A stretch of DNA of 31,607 nucleotides from Bacteroidota bacterium (GTDB taxonomy: Bacteria > Bacteroidota > Bacteroidia > Flavobacteriales > Weeksellaceae): the NCBI GenBank assembly GCA_023411265.1, contig JAEYOX010000114.1, positions 1-31,607 on the forward strand, given 5' to 3'. This document shows positions 25,049 to 31,607 of the stretch, one piece after another; within the stretch, counting starts at the first letter, position 1; each line of letters begins with the position of its first letter. The translations under genes were made by a program, and so were the position numbers. The notes under the pieces are model-generated. The model saw only the letters and a list, made by a program, of their open reading frames with translations. It did not search any database and was not told the DNA's origin.

Positions 25049-25660
25049 TTATAATTTTGATACATCGATTATTTTTGTATTGTCCTCAATGGTGTAATCC
25101 AGCGCCTTGGCAAGCACAAAAATCGCGTTCAGGTTTTGTATCAGCTGTTCGCGGCCTTCCTGCTGTAAACGGTCCCGGTTCACTCTTTTTTGTGCATCCG
25201 CTTTGGCTGCAGCAGTCACCTTTTTAATCTGATCTTCTTTAATTCTGTTTAAAAAAGAATCATCCATCGACTGTATTTCCACCGAAGGCGTAATGCGGAT
25301 TTCAGGTGCGGGAAGTTCGCGGATAATGAGTTTCCGGTTGGCAGAATCCACTTCCAATACCATTTTATTCAGATCGTAAGATACCTGAGCATTGGTTTTG
25401 GTTAAGGTTAGAATTTCATTCTCAGAAACCTGTCTTCCGAAAATTTCATAGGCCAGTTTGGTTTTTTGAAGGGTTGAAAAATCCTGCTCTACAACAACCA
25501 TCTTGTTCATCTTGGTAATCTGGTTTCTAAGAATGTAATAATCATTCCGTATCGAAGGTTCATCGGCTGCACTGCATTTCTGAACGACCCAAAAAAGCAG
25601 CGACATCAGCGCAATTCCGATGATCAGACCAATAAACGTATTTCTGTTTTTCAATATCAT
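25049..25660 (-). CDS. DUF4230 domain-containing membrane-anchored protein
   Basis: 203 residues. One N-terminal membrane segment (about 8-28, with a cysteine after it) and an extracytoplasmic DUF4230 domain: KMVVVEQDFS, a LAYEIFGRQ turn, then several beta strands (KLIIRELPAPEIRITPSVEIQ) and a basic C-terminal helix (KVTAAAKADAQKRVNRDRL). The fold resembles membrane-bound stomatin-like or SIMPL strand-helix proteins only loosely; function is not known. It is the last gene of a three-gene minus-strand unit, six bp after the thioredoxin-fold gene. Confidence 0.8.
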   Translation of the reverse strand: MILKNRNTFIGLIIGIALMSLLFWVVQKCSAADEPSIRNDYYILRNQITKMNKMVVVEQDFSTLQKTKLAYEIFGRQVSENEILTLTKTNAQVSYDLNKMVLEVDSANRKLIIRELPAPEIRITPSVEIQSMDDSFLNRIKEDQIKKVTAAAKADAQKRVNRDRLQQEGREQLIQNLNAIFVLAKALDYTIEDNTKIIDVSKL

Positions 25661-25666
25661 TGCAGA

Positions 25667-26194
25667 TTATGAAGCGGGACGGTTAAGGATTTCCAGTAAA
25701 TCTTTCTCTAACCAGCCGGACTGAGGGTATTCAATAATTCTGCCGGTTTCGTTTCCGTCCTGATAAAGGATAAAAGTAGGAATTCTCTGGATGTTAAATT
25801 TCTTTTCAGCACCATCCGGCGCCTGCTTATTGCGGTCTAAAGCATAAATCGTGAGCTGATCTTCCGGGAAATCCAATGCGCGCAGTATTTTGATGAATCT
25901 TGGAAATTCGCGGTGGCTGTCTCCGCACCATGTTCCCAGAAAAACAGTCAACTGATGTTGATTCAGGCCTGATTTTTTTAGTGCTTCTATAGAACTCTTA
26001 TCCGGAGTGTATTCAGCGTATTCTTTCTGATACCAGTCGCTGTAAGGTGATTTTTCAAATTCTGCTAAAGTGTGTATTCCGATGAGCATATCTTGTTGAT
26101 GAGTGGTTTTGTTATGAGGTGTCTCTTGTGCCATGGCAGGCTGTATAGCAATGATTCCTGCCGCAATCATGATCTTTTTTATTTTATTCTTCAT
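25667..26194 (-). CDS. Secreted thioredoxin-fold protein with a one-cysteine WCGDS motif
   Basis: 175 residues. A signal peptide (ending around AMAQ) precedes a thioredoxin fold. The active-site position reads GTWCGDSHREFPRF: Cys90 is present but the second cysteine is replaced by Ser93, so it cannot form the usual intramolecular disulfide. A cis-proline follows (RIPTFILY). Such CxxS proteins act by mixed disulfides (isomerase or glutathione-type chemistry) or as chaperones. The ATG overlaps the end of the pyrophosphohydrolase gene by 11 bp. Note that the partner gene is cytoplasmic, so a shared pathway is not obvious. Confidence 0.82.
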   Translation of the reverse strand: MKNKIKKIMIAAGIIAIQPAMAQETPHNKTTHQQDMLIGIHTLAEFEKSPYSDWYQKEYAEYTPDKSSIEALKKSGLNQHQLTVFLGTWCGDSHREFPRFIKILRALDFPEDQLTIYALDRNKQAPDGAEKKFNIQRIPTFILYQDGNETGRIIEYPQSGWLEKDLLEILNRPAS

Positions 26195-26663
26195 CTTTTT
26201 GTTCTATAATAGTTGATAAGTTGGCCGGTGAATAATATTTATTTTTCAGTACTTTATCATCCGCAACACGGTGTACGTGATATTTAATTCCTGATTTTTT
26301 ATAAGTGCATTCTTCGCCGTTGGTGCTGTAAAAGTCAACTGTTTCCTGGGCTTCTTTTTCGTTATTACATGCTTTCGACATATTCGAACGATGAACCTCA
26401 TCGAACAGTGAAGCAAATTTTTTGCCTAAACCAAATTCCAGCACAGCTCCACTCAACACATAATGTAAATCGCAAAGTGCATCGGCCACCGCGGTAAGGT
26501 CTTTTTCTTCTATAGCCTGTTTCAGTTCCCTAAGTTCTTCCTCCAGAAGTGCTACACGAAGTTCGCAACGTGCTTCTGACGGAACCTGAGGCATGTCTAC
26601 AACCGGAACATTGAAAATTTCGTGAAATAGAGCAACCTGATTCAGGCTGTCGGGGGTTTTCAT
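26184..26663 (-). CDS. MazG-like nucleoside triphosphate pyrophosphohydrolase
   Basis: 160 residues from the ATG at 26663 (MKTPDSLNQVALFHEIF). A longer frame to 26744 only reads through the promoter and the terminator hairpin of the gene before it. All-alpha NTP-PPase fold: the metal-binding pattern ExxEE (here EEELRELKQ) and then DALCDLHYV (E-x-x-D equivalent), followed by a DEVHRSNMSK segment. These enzymes hydrolyse non-canonical or surplus NTPs or dNTPs to the monophosphate and PPi, cleaning the nucleotide pool. Its own -7 element sits 20 bp upstream. First gene of the unit with the thioredoxin-fold and DUF4230 genes. Confidence 0.85.
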   Translation of the reverse strand: MKTPDSLNQVALFHEIFNVPVVDMPQVPSEARCELRVALLEEELRELKQAIEEKDLTAVADALCDLHYVLSGAVLEFGLGKKFASLFDEVHRSNMSKACNNEKEAQETVDFYSTNGEECTYKKSGIKYHVHRVADDKVLKNKYYSPANLSTIIEQKDEE

Positions 26664-26682
26664 AAAGCGAATCAAATATTCA

Positions 26683-26690
26683 CAAATATA
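26683..26690 (-). promoter_or_regulatory. Candidate -7 element for the MazG-like gene
   Basis: Minus strand reads TAtaTTTG, 19 bp before the ATG at 26663, just downstream of the rnk terminator. It decides the start of the coding region. Confidence 0.45.
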
Positions 26691-26710
26691 ATAAAAAAGG
26701 ATTTGTTTTG

Positions 26711-26741
26711 ATAAAAAAGACAGTCTTTTCAGGACTGTCTT
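26711..26741 (-). terminator. Terminator of the Rnk/GreA-type gene
   Basis: AAGACAGTC (26717-26725) pairs with GACTGTCTT (26733-26741), nine bp, and a T-run follows on the minus strand (26718-26713). Confidence 0.85.
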
Positions 26742-26749
26742 CATTTTGA

Positions 26750-27160
26750 TTACGCGTCTAAATCGCCTGCAGCTTCGGGCTGATAGATGATTTCATCGAT
26801 CACGATTTTGGTAAGACCCGAGGGAAGTTGCCATTCGATTTCATCTCCCACGCGATACCCGATGAGTGCACAGGCTACAGCGGAAAAAATAGAAATTTTC
26901 TTTTCCTTTACGTTGGCATCTTTCGGATAAACCAAGGTGAATTCCATTTGCTGTTTGCTATTCTGAAAATGAATTTTTACTACAGAATTCATGGTCACTA
27001 CATCGCCAGGAATATCTTTCGGTTCTACAAGTTTTGCATTTTTTAATTCGGAAACCAGCTTCTCTGCCTCCTCCTTTTTTATGCTGTTATTTTGCTTTGC
27101 CGTTGTAATACACTGATGAATACGGCTGTAATCATTTTTGTTAATAATTAAATGACTCAT
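26750..27160 (-). CDS. Rnk/GreA-GreB-family transcription factor
   Basis: 136 residues. A short N-terminal helical part (about 1-55) is followed by the FKBP-like GreA/GreB C-terminal domain: VVTMNSVVKIHF, EFTLVYP, ISIFSAVACALIGYRVGDEIEW. In true GreA the N-terminal coiled coil reaches the RNA polymerase active site; here it is short, as in Rnk, so cleavage stimulation is unlikely and a modulatory role at the polymerase secondary channel is more probable. It is monocistronic, with a terminator before the next gene. Confidence 0.85.
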   Translation of the reverse strand: MSHLIINKNDYSRIHQCITTAKQNNSIKKEEAEKLVSELKNAKLVEPKDIPGDVVTMNSVVKIHFQNSKQQMEFTLVYPKDANVKEKKISIFSAVACALIGYRVGDEIEWQLPSGLTKIVIDEIIYQPEAAGDLDA

Positions 27161-27180
27161 ATTTGTTACATTTTGGTGTT

Positions 27181-27216
27181 AAAAAAAACCGTTTGAAAAT
27201 GAGCCTCAAACGGTTT
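27181..27216 (-). terminator. Terminator of the SPT-like acyltransferase gene
   Basis: AAACCGTTTGA (27186-27196) and TCAAACGGTTT (27206-27216): eleven perfect pairs, followed on the minus strand by eight T. Strong. Confidence 0.9.
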
Positions 27217-27237
27217 CAGATTTATATTTTGTATAAA

Positions 27238-28512
27238 TTAAATAGGTTTAAAACTCAGTTGCTGTTCTTCCAGTAATTTATCTGCTTCTGCTTTGTAATG
27301 TCCGCTCACGAGTTTATCATGAATGGCACCAAAAGCTTCGAGGGTTTCATTGATCTCTGCATCGGTATGCGATGCCGTGGGAATAAGGCGCAAAAGTATC
27401 ATTCCTTTTGGAATCACAGGATACACTACCACCGAAGTGAATATTCCGTAATTTTCTCTCAGATCTTTCACCAGAAGGGTGGCTTCTACAGGCGTTCCCT
27501 GCATCATGACCGGAGTTACACAGGTATTGGTATTTCCCAGGTTAAATCCTCTTTCTTTCAGTCCGTTCTGCAGTTTGTGGACATTTTCCCAAAGTTTCGC
27601 TTTTATTTCTGGTCTGCTTCTGAGCAGTTCCAGCCGCTTCAATCCGCCGATTACCATAGGCATCGTAAGTGATTTTGCAAATATCTGCGAACGGAGATTG
27701 AATTTTAAATATCGGATAATTTCTTTATCTCCGGCAATGAACGCTCCGAATCCGGCCATAGATTTAGCAAAAGTAGAAAAATAAACATCGATGTCGTCCT
27801 GGCATCCCTGTTCTTCTCCTGCGCCGGCACCGGTTTTTCCTAAGGTTCCGAAACCATGGGCGTCATCCACCAAAAGCCGGAATTTAAACTCTTTTTTCAG
27901 TTCACAGATTTCCTTCAGTTTTCCCTGCATACCACGCATACCGAAAACGCCCTCAGTAATCACCAAAATTCCGCCGCCGTTTTCTTCAGCAACTTTCGTA
28001 GCTCTTTCCAGATTTTTTCTCAGGCTGGCGATATCATTATGCTTGAAAGTAAAACTTTTTCCTACGTGCAACCGTACCCCATCCACTATACAGGCATGGG
28101 AATCGGAATCATACACAATTACATCATGTCTGGAAACCAGCGCATCAATAGTGGAAACCATTCCCTGATACCCAAAATTAAGCAGATAGCAGGATTCTTT
28201 CTGAACAAATTCTGCGAGTTGCTTTTCCAGTTCGAGGTGCTGATCGGTTTCCCCAGACATGGCTCTGGCTCCCATAGGATAAAACATGCCGTAATCTGCT
28301 GCAGCCTCAGCGTCAGCTTTTAGTACTTCAGGATGGTTGCAGAGTCCGAGATAATCATTGGCACTCCAGAAGATAACTTGCCGACCCTGAAATGTCATCC
28401 TGGGTCCAATGGGTCCTTCCAGTCTGGGAAATATGAAATAACCTTCACCATAATCCGCAAACTGTCCGAGAGGTCCGGGATTTTCTTTGATCCTGTCAAA
28501 TATGTCTAACAT
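27238..28512 (-). CDS. Alpha-oxoamine synthase (SPT-like; probable cysteate fatty acyltransferase)
   Basis: 424 residues, fold type I PLP enzyme of the alpha-oxoamine synthase family, which condenses an amino acid with an acyl thioester and releases CO2. Visible: YLGLCNHPEV, GARAMSGE, His139 (DSDSHAC, stacking on PLP), DDAHGFGTLG (216-225), and the PLP lysine Lys250 in TFAKSMAGFG. The family contains serine palmitoyltransferase, KBL and BioF. In flavobacteria of this kind the homologue acts on cysteate to make 3-ketocapnine, the first lipid intermediate of sulfonolipids. The upstream gene (a cysteine-synthase-like enzyme that could provide cysteate) supports that. Own promoter and terminator. 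SPT for sphingolipids is the main alternative. Confidence 0.85.
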   Translation of the reverse strand: MLDIFDRIKENPGPLGQFADYGEGYFIFPRLEGPIGPRMTFQGRQVIFWSANDYLGLCNHPEVLKADAEAAADYGMFYPMGARAMSGETDQHLELEKQLAEFVQKESCYLLNFGYQGMVSTIDALVSRHDVIVYDSDSHACIVDGVRLHVGKSFTFKHNDIASLRKNLERATKVAEENGGGILVITEGVFGMRGMQGKLKEICELKKEFKFRLLVDDAHGFGTLGKTGAGAGEEQGCQDDIDVYFSTFAKSMAGFGAFIAGDKEIIRYLKFNLRSQIFAKSLTMPMVIGGLKRLELLRSRPEIKAKLWENVHKLQNGLKERGFNLGNTNTCVTPVMMQGTPVEATLLVKDLRENYGIFTSVVVYPVIPKGMILLRLIPTASHTDAEINETLEAFGAIHDKLVSGHYKAEADKLLEEQQLSFKPI

Positions 28513-28545
28513 TAATTAGTATGTATTAAGGGTTGAAATAAAAAA

Positions 28546-28553
28546 CAAAGTTA
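28546..28553 (-). promoter_or_regulatory. Candidate -7 element for the SPT-like gene
   Basis: Minus strand reads TAacTTTG, 33 bp before the ATG at 28512 and just downstream of the terminator of the gene before it. No -33 found. Confidence 0.4.
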
Positions 28554-28571
28554 ACTATTTTTGGACGAACT

Positions 28572-28604
28572 AAAAAGCCTTCTGTTGTGAACAAAAGGCT
28601 TTTT
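28572..28604. terminator. Terminator of the cysteine-synthase-like gene
   Basis: Long hairpin: AAAAAGCCTT against AAGGCTTTTT, with a further four pairs (TGTT/AACA) after one mismatch. A T-tract is built into both arms, so it works in both directions. It separates the two PLP-enzyme genes. Confidence 0.85.
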
Positions 28605-28623
28605 ATAAGCGATCGCTGGGTAT

Positions 28624-29661
28624 TTAATCTATATATTCGGTTCCGAAAACTTCGTCATAATTATGGACACAGTTATTGACGAATCCCTGTTCCGCCATCC
28701 ATTGGTCGCTGTACACTTTGGTAATATAACGGGAACCGTGGTCAGGATATATTAAAACAACCACATCATTTTCGGAAAAAGCGTGAGAATTGGCATACTG
28801 AAGCAGCCCCTGAGTCACGGCGCCGCTGGTGTAACCGCCCATAATGGCTTCCTTTAATGCTACTTCGCGTGTTCTGTAAGCAGACATTTCATCATTTACC
28901 CGAACAAATTCATCTACCATATCAAAAAGCAGGGCAGAGGGAATCAGGTTTTTTCCCATTCCTTCAATTTGATAAGGTTTAATATCAAGTGGATTGATGT
29001 TTCCGGTTTCATGATATCCTTTCAGGATAGAGCCATCGGCATCCACACCAATAATTTTTACGTCAGGATTTTTCTCTTTTAAAAACTTCGCCGAGCCCGA
29101 AAGCGTGCCTCCGGTTCCTGTACATGCAAAAAGATGGGTGATTTTACCCTCGGTCTGTTCCCAGATTTCAGGACCGGTAGTGAGATAATGGGCATCAATA
29201 TTCAGTTCATTAAAGTACTGATTAATGTAAATGGAATTCGGAGTTTCGCGAGCTATACGTTTGGCTACTTCATAGTAAGATCTGGGATCATCTGCGGGAA
29301 CATTGGCCGGACAAATGTAAACTTTCGCTCCCAGAGCTTTCAAATAAGCAATTTTCTCCGGTTTTGTTTTGTCGCTCACAGCCAGAACACATTCATATCC
29401 TTTTACAATGGAAACCATCGCCACAGAAAAACCGGTATTTCCGGAGGTGGTTTCTACAATCACCGAACCCGGTTTCAGAAGGCCTTTCTTTTCAGCATTT
29501 TCTATAATATGAAGTGCGATTCTATCTTTAGTGGAGTGCCCGGGATTGCATGATTCAAGTTTTGCAAAAACTTTTGCTGCAATCGAATTGGTAACTGTAT
29601 TAAGTTTTACCATTGGCGTATTGCCAATTAAACCGAGAATATTATCGTAAACGTTGTTCAT
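28624..29661 (-). CDS. Cysteine-synthase-family PLP enzyme (possible cysteate synthase)
   Basis: 345 residues, fold type II PLP enzyme (beta-replacement family). Seen: GNTPMVKL at the start, PLP lysine Lys45 in NPGHSTKDRI, TSGNTG (72-77) for the substrate carboxylate and GTGGTLSG for the PLP phosphate. Compared with plain O-acetylserine sulfhydrylase (about 305-320) it has a C-terminal extension (SDQWMAEQGFVNNCVHNYDE), and no CBS domains follow. It could be a cysteine or cystathionine beta-synthase. Because an SPT-like acyltransferase follows, cysteate synthesis (sulfite replacing the beta group of phosphoserine) for sulfonolipids is a good guess, but not shown by sequence alone. No CAAAnnTA promoter match was seen upstream. 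Confidence 0.85.
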   Translation of the reverse strand: MNNVYDNILGLIGNTPMVKLNTVTNSIAAKVFAKLESCNPGHSTKDRIALHIIENAEKKGLLKPGSVIVETTSGNTGFSVAMVSIVKGYECVLAVSDKTKPEKIAYLKALGAKVYICPANVPADDPRSYYEVAKRIARETPNSIYINQYFNELNIDAHYLTTGPEIWEQTEGKITHLFACTGTGGTLSGSAKFLKEKNPDVKIIGVDADGSILKGYHETGNINPLDIKPYQIEGMGKNLIPSALLFDMVDEFVRVNDEMSAYRTREVALKEAIMGGYTSGAVTQGLLQYANSHAFSENDVVVLIYPDHGSRYITKVYSDQWMAEQGFVNNCVHNYDEVFGTEYID

Positions 29662-29992
29662 TTATTTAATCTATTTCTCATAAAAACCACGGCGAATTTA
29701 CAAAAAAATTTGTTTATCATCTAATTTATCGTCCAAGTCTACTCGGATAAAAGCTTACTGGTAATGAGTTTTATGTGAAGTTTTCACAAAAATCAAGCCA
29801 TAATGATTAAAATCCGTTCAGTTTATTAAAAAAGTGTTAAACAGTGAATCAGCTATCGAATAAAATCATAATTCCATCGGCACTGAACATAAATAAATTT
29901 TTTAACTGATCATGAATTTTTTTATATTTGATAAAATCGGTTTTGTTCGAATCTGCTTATTCGCAAATCACCAAATCTTACCTTCTAACCGA

Positions 29993-30022
29993 TTAATCAC
30001 TTAACCTATTAACCACTTAACG
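29993..30022 (+). repeat. Direct repeat, two copies, 16-bp period
   Basis: TTAATCACTTAACC (29993-30006) and TTAACCACTTAACG (30009-30022), 12 of 14 positions equal. Simple repeats of this kind may be intergenic clutter. Confidence 0.6.
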
Positions 30023-30036
30023 ATCATCTGCGTTTG

Positions 30037-30127
30037 TTCGGTAGTTGTTCGGGTCGTGTTCGGTAAACCTTCGGTAAAACGCGATGTTACCGAACATTTA
30101 CCGAAGGATACCCGAACAGTACCCGAA
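30037..30127. repeat. Mirror-symmetric array: 4 x TTCGG and 4 x CCGAA, 11-bp period
   Basis: TTCGG occurs at 30037, 30048, 30059 and 30070; CCGAA at 30090, 30101, 30112 and 30123. Both sets have exact 11-bp spacing, and each TTCGG pairs with a CCGAA about one centre, 30082. The longest paired blocks are TGTTCGGGT/ACCCGAACA, TTCGGTAAA/TTTACCGAA and TTCGGTAA/TTACCGAA. The loop is about 9 nt. As DNA it looks like eight half-sites for a helix-phased regulator or replication-type protein; as RNA it would be a long hairpin with four paired blocks. It is between the cysteine-synthase-like gene and the IS3 element. Confidence 0.85.
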
Positions 30128-30193
30128 GGATGGCAGTACATGTATAGTTTAGATGTCTTGTCCTAGAATAGCTATACACCCAAAACAGTGTAT

Positions 30194-30742
30194 ATGAAAG
30201 ATCAGGAACAGGAAATTTATGCATTACGTGAGCATAAAACGAGTCGATATGACAAGCGGCTCATTTTAAAAATTGTTAAAGAAGTAGAGAACGGATTACT
30301 GCACAAGGAAGCCATTCGGATTTATGGTTTAGGGAAGTCCACATTATGTGATTGGATGAAGAATTATGGTTCAGTGGATTACCATGAAAATCATAAGCGT
30401 AAGTCTTATACTGCGCTGCAGAAGCGTACCATTGTCACCGCCATAGAGCAGGGTCGTTCAACCATTAGAGAAGCCAAAATAGCCTACAACATTAAAAGTG
30501 AAACTTCTATTCGGGATTGGATAAGGCAATATAAATCAGAAAAAGTCGAGATTTGTATTACAAATACTGCTTCAATGGCCAAAAATACACCTTTTATAGA
30601 CCCGGAAAAGGAGGCTTTACAAAAAGCGTTGCAGGAAGCTGAACTTAAAATAAAAGCGCTGAATACACTGATTGATGTAGCCGAAGAGCAGCTCAAAATT
30701 GTTATCAGAAAAAAGTCTGGTGCCAAACAGTCTCAAAAATGA
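30194..30742 (+). CDS. IS3-family transposase OrfA
   Basis: 182 residues from the ATG at 30194; a GTG at 30188 would add two residues. Two helix-turn-helix units are seen (RLILKIVKEVENGLLHKEAI with GLGKSTLCDW, then TAIEQGRSTIREAKIAYN with TSIRDWIRQY), followed by a C-terminal leucine-zipper-like helix (heptad LxxxLxxAxxxIxxL region near 135-165). OrfA binds the element ends. It ends in TGA at 30740-30742, overlapping the ATG of orfB (ATGA). The IS3 family usually makes an OrfAB fusion by -1 frameshifting; an A-run (caaaaat) lies just before the overlap, so both frameshift and reinitiation are possible. Confidence 0.85.
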   Translation: MKDQEQEIYALREHKTSRYDKRLILKIVKEVENGLLHKEAIRIYGLGKSTLCDWMKNYGSVDYHENHKRKSYTALQKRTIVTAIEQGRSTIREAKIAYNIKSETSIRDWIRQYKSEKVEICITNTASMAKNTPFIDPEKEALQKALQEAELKIKALNTLIDVAEEQLKIVIRKKSGAKQSQK

Positions 30743-31607
30743 AACAGGATTTTCCACAATATGGAATAGGTGTTTTATGTGGTCTGTTTGGCAAAACCCG
30801 CCATGCTTATTATGACTCCCTCTGGCGTGAAGAAAGTAACTTAGTAAAGGAAGACGTCATTCTGCAGGAGGTCGCCTCCATCAGAAAAAATCTTTCCCGG
30901 ATCGGCACCAGAAAACTGCATTATATGCTCCAAAGTACCTTAGCTACCCATGGAATTAGCCTGGGTAGGGATTATTTGTTTGGTTTGCTGTCAGAGCATA
31001 AACTGTTGGTCCGCCAAAGGAAAAGAAAAGTCGTTACCACCGATTCCCGGCACTGGATGAGAAAGTACAGCAATTTAGTGAAAGGCATCGAGGTCACCAG
31101 GCCTGAACAGGTGTGGGTGAGCGATATCACTTACATTCGCCTATACCATCAGTGGGGCTATTTAAGTCTGATTACCGATGCATATTCCAGAAAAATCATG
31201 GGATATAGTTTTCGGCAGGATTTAGCTGCCCAGGGCTGTATAGATGCGCTGAAAATGGCACTTTCCAATAGATTGTATGATGCACCTATTATTCATCACT
31301 CAGACAGGGGATCTCAATACTGCTCGCATCACTATGTGGATTTATTACTAAAAAACAATATAGCTATCAGCATGACTCAAAATGGCGATCCTTATGAAAA
31401 TGCTCTGGCAGAAAGAGTGAACGGAATTCTCAAAGCGGAATTTGACCTTTACTCCAGTGCATCGGGATTCCGGGCAACGGAATTGGATAAAATACGAATG
31501 ATAAGAAATGACATTATGCATTTTGATCCTGAAGGCATCACTCCAGAACAACGTGATGATTTAACAAATATGGCAAATTTTTTAACCGAGTTAATAAAAT
31601 ACAATTA
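30739..31607 (+). CDS. IS3 OrfB transposase fused in frame to a HEPN-like C-terminus
   Basis: 289 codons; the frame is open to the window end, and the last two bases (TA) may begin a stop codon. Residues 1 to about 248 are an IS3 OrfB integrase with the complete DDE triad: Asp129 (WVSDITY), Asp189 (HHSDRGSQY) and Glu225 (NALAERVNG), the last two with 35 residues between. The family's tail (a YNxxRPH block) is missing. From about residue 249 the sequence instead reads LDKIRMIRNDIMHFDPEG and ends ANFLTELIKYN. This resembles the last helices of a HEPN-type protein, with R-x4-H (Arg256 to His261). An IS/host-gene recombination joint near 31480-31500 is the likely origin. Activity of the fusion is unknown. 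Confidence 0.8.
   Translation, partial: MKQDFPQYGIGVLCGLFGKTRHAYYDSLWREESNLVKEDVILQEVASIRKNLSRIGTRKLHYMLQSTLATHGISLGRDYLFGLLSEHKLLVRQRKRKVVTTDSRHWMRKYSNLVKGIEVTRPEQVWVSDITYIRLYHQWGYLSLITDAYSRKIMGYSFRQDLAAQGCIDALKMALSNRLYDAPIIHHSDRGSQYCSHHYVDLLLKNNIAISMTQNGDPYENALAERVNGILKAEFDLYSSASGFRATELDKIRMIRNDIMHFDPEGITPEQRDDLTNMANFLTELIKYN

Larger units (their letters stand above)
29662..30187. other. Non-coding accessory stretch with repeats
   Basis: About 525 bp without an open frame of note. It begins AT-rich, then has a 16-bp-period direct repeat (29993-30022), a symmetric TTCGG/CCGAA array (30037-30127) and the left flank of an IS3-type element, where TGTATAG (30141-30147) and CTATACA (30172-30178) form an inverted pair. 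GC content rises sharply in the array. Confidence 0.7.
30141..31607 (+). mobile_element. IS3-family element, 3' end lost
   Basis: Two overlapping transposase genes in the IS3 layout, orfA and orfB in the -1 frame with an ATGA overlap. The left end is probably near 30141, where TGTATAG begins, but no right terminal repeat is visible: orfB leaves the family sequence near 31480 and continues as another protein. So the element is truncated on the right and target duplication cannot be checked. Boundaries are estimates. Confidence 0.7.

Noticed and set aside
26664..26744. N-terminal extension of the MazG-like protein
   Set aside because: It runs through the upstream terminator hairpin and the candidate -7 element, so it cannot be translated from that promoter.
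30037..30127. The array as a CRISPR or plain rho-independent terminator
   Set aside because: Units are 5 bp with an 11-bp step, half of them inverted, with no spacers of 25-40 bp; and there is no T-run on either side. It is far longer than a terminator stem.
31348..31551. Minus-strand open frame within orfB
   Set aside because: Shadow of the transposase/HEPN fusion gene on the other strand; no family resemblance.

Overview
The window looks like a chromosome segment of a Bacteroidota member, most likely a flavobacterium of the Chryseobacterium type (Weeksellaceae). The grounds are: AT-rich DNA without clear Shine-Dalgarno sites; many upstream matches to the Bacteroidota promoter (TTTG or TTG, about 20 bp, TAnnTTTG); lipoprotein-type signal peptides; a TamL-type outer-membrane assembly lipoprotein; a remnant of a type IX secretion sorting domain; a class II (B12) ribonucleotide reductase; and a probable sulfonolipid gene pair. 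The genus is inferred.

Layout. 1-2100: 3' part of pheT and a META-domain lipoprotein gene. 2187-8108 (minus): a beta-oxidation operon, marR-fadN-fadA-fadE, with a MarR-family regulator as first gene and a palindromic candidate operator over its promoter. 8270-10764 (minus): TlpA-like lipoprotein, FecCD-type permease and ABC ATPase, with no substrate-binding protein in view. 10791-17163: five genes (flavin/2Fe-2S reductase, sanA-like, tamL, a TrmH-family rRNA methylase gene, aldehyde dehydrogenase) packed with no intergenic base; three of the four junctions are antiparallel overlaps, and candidate promoters of tamL and the methylase gene lie inside each other's coding region. 17164-17771: mostly non-coding, with a secreted-protein pseudogene reduced to the first codons of a signal peptide joined out of frame to a T9SS C-terminal sorting domain. 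17772-20323: lgt, yidD, rarA. 20400-22138: a small secreted protein, a stress-type SDR and a tiny lipoprotein. 22430-24985: nrdJ behind a good promoter and an inverted repeat. 25049-26663 (minus): MazG-like pyrophosphohydrolase, one-cysteine thioredoxin-fold protein and DUF4230 protein, an operon. 26750-29661 (minus): Rnk/GreA-type factor, an SPT-like acyltransferase and a cysteine-synthase-like enzyme; the last two together suggest cysteate-based sulfonolipid (capnine) synthesis.

29662-31607 is the accessory end. It holds a symmetric array of four TTCGG and four CCGAA sites, each set with an exact 11-bp period, mirrored about position 30082. Next comes an IS3-family element whose orfB keeps its whole DDE core but whose C-terminal tail is replaced in frame by the end of another protein carrying a HEPN-like R-x4-H motif. 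The array and the fusion are the strongest candidates for something undescribed.
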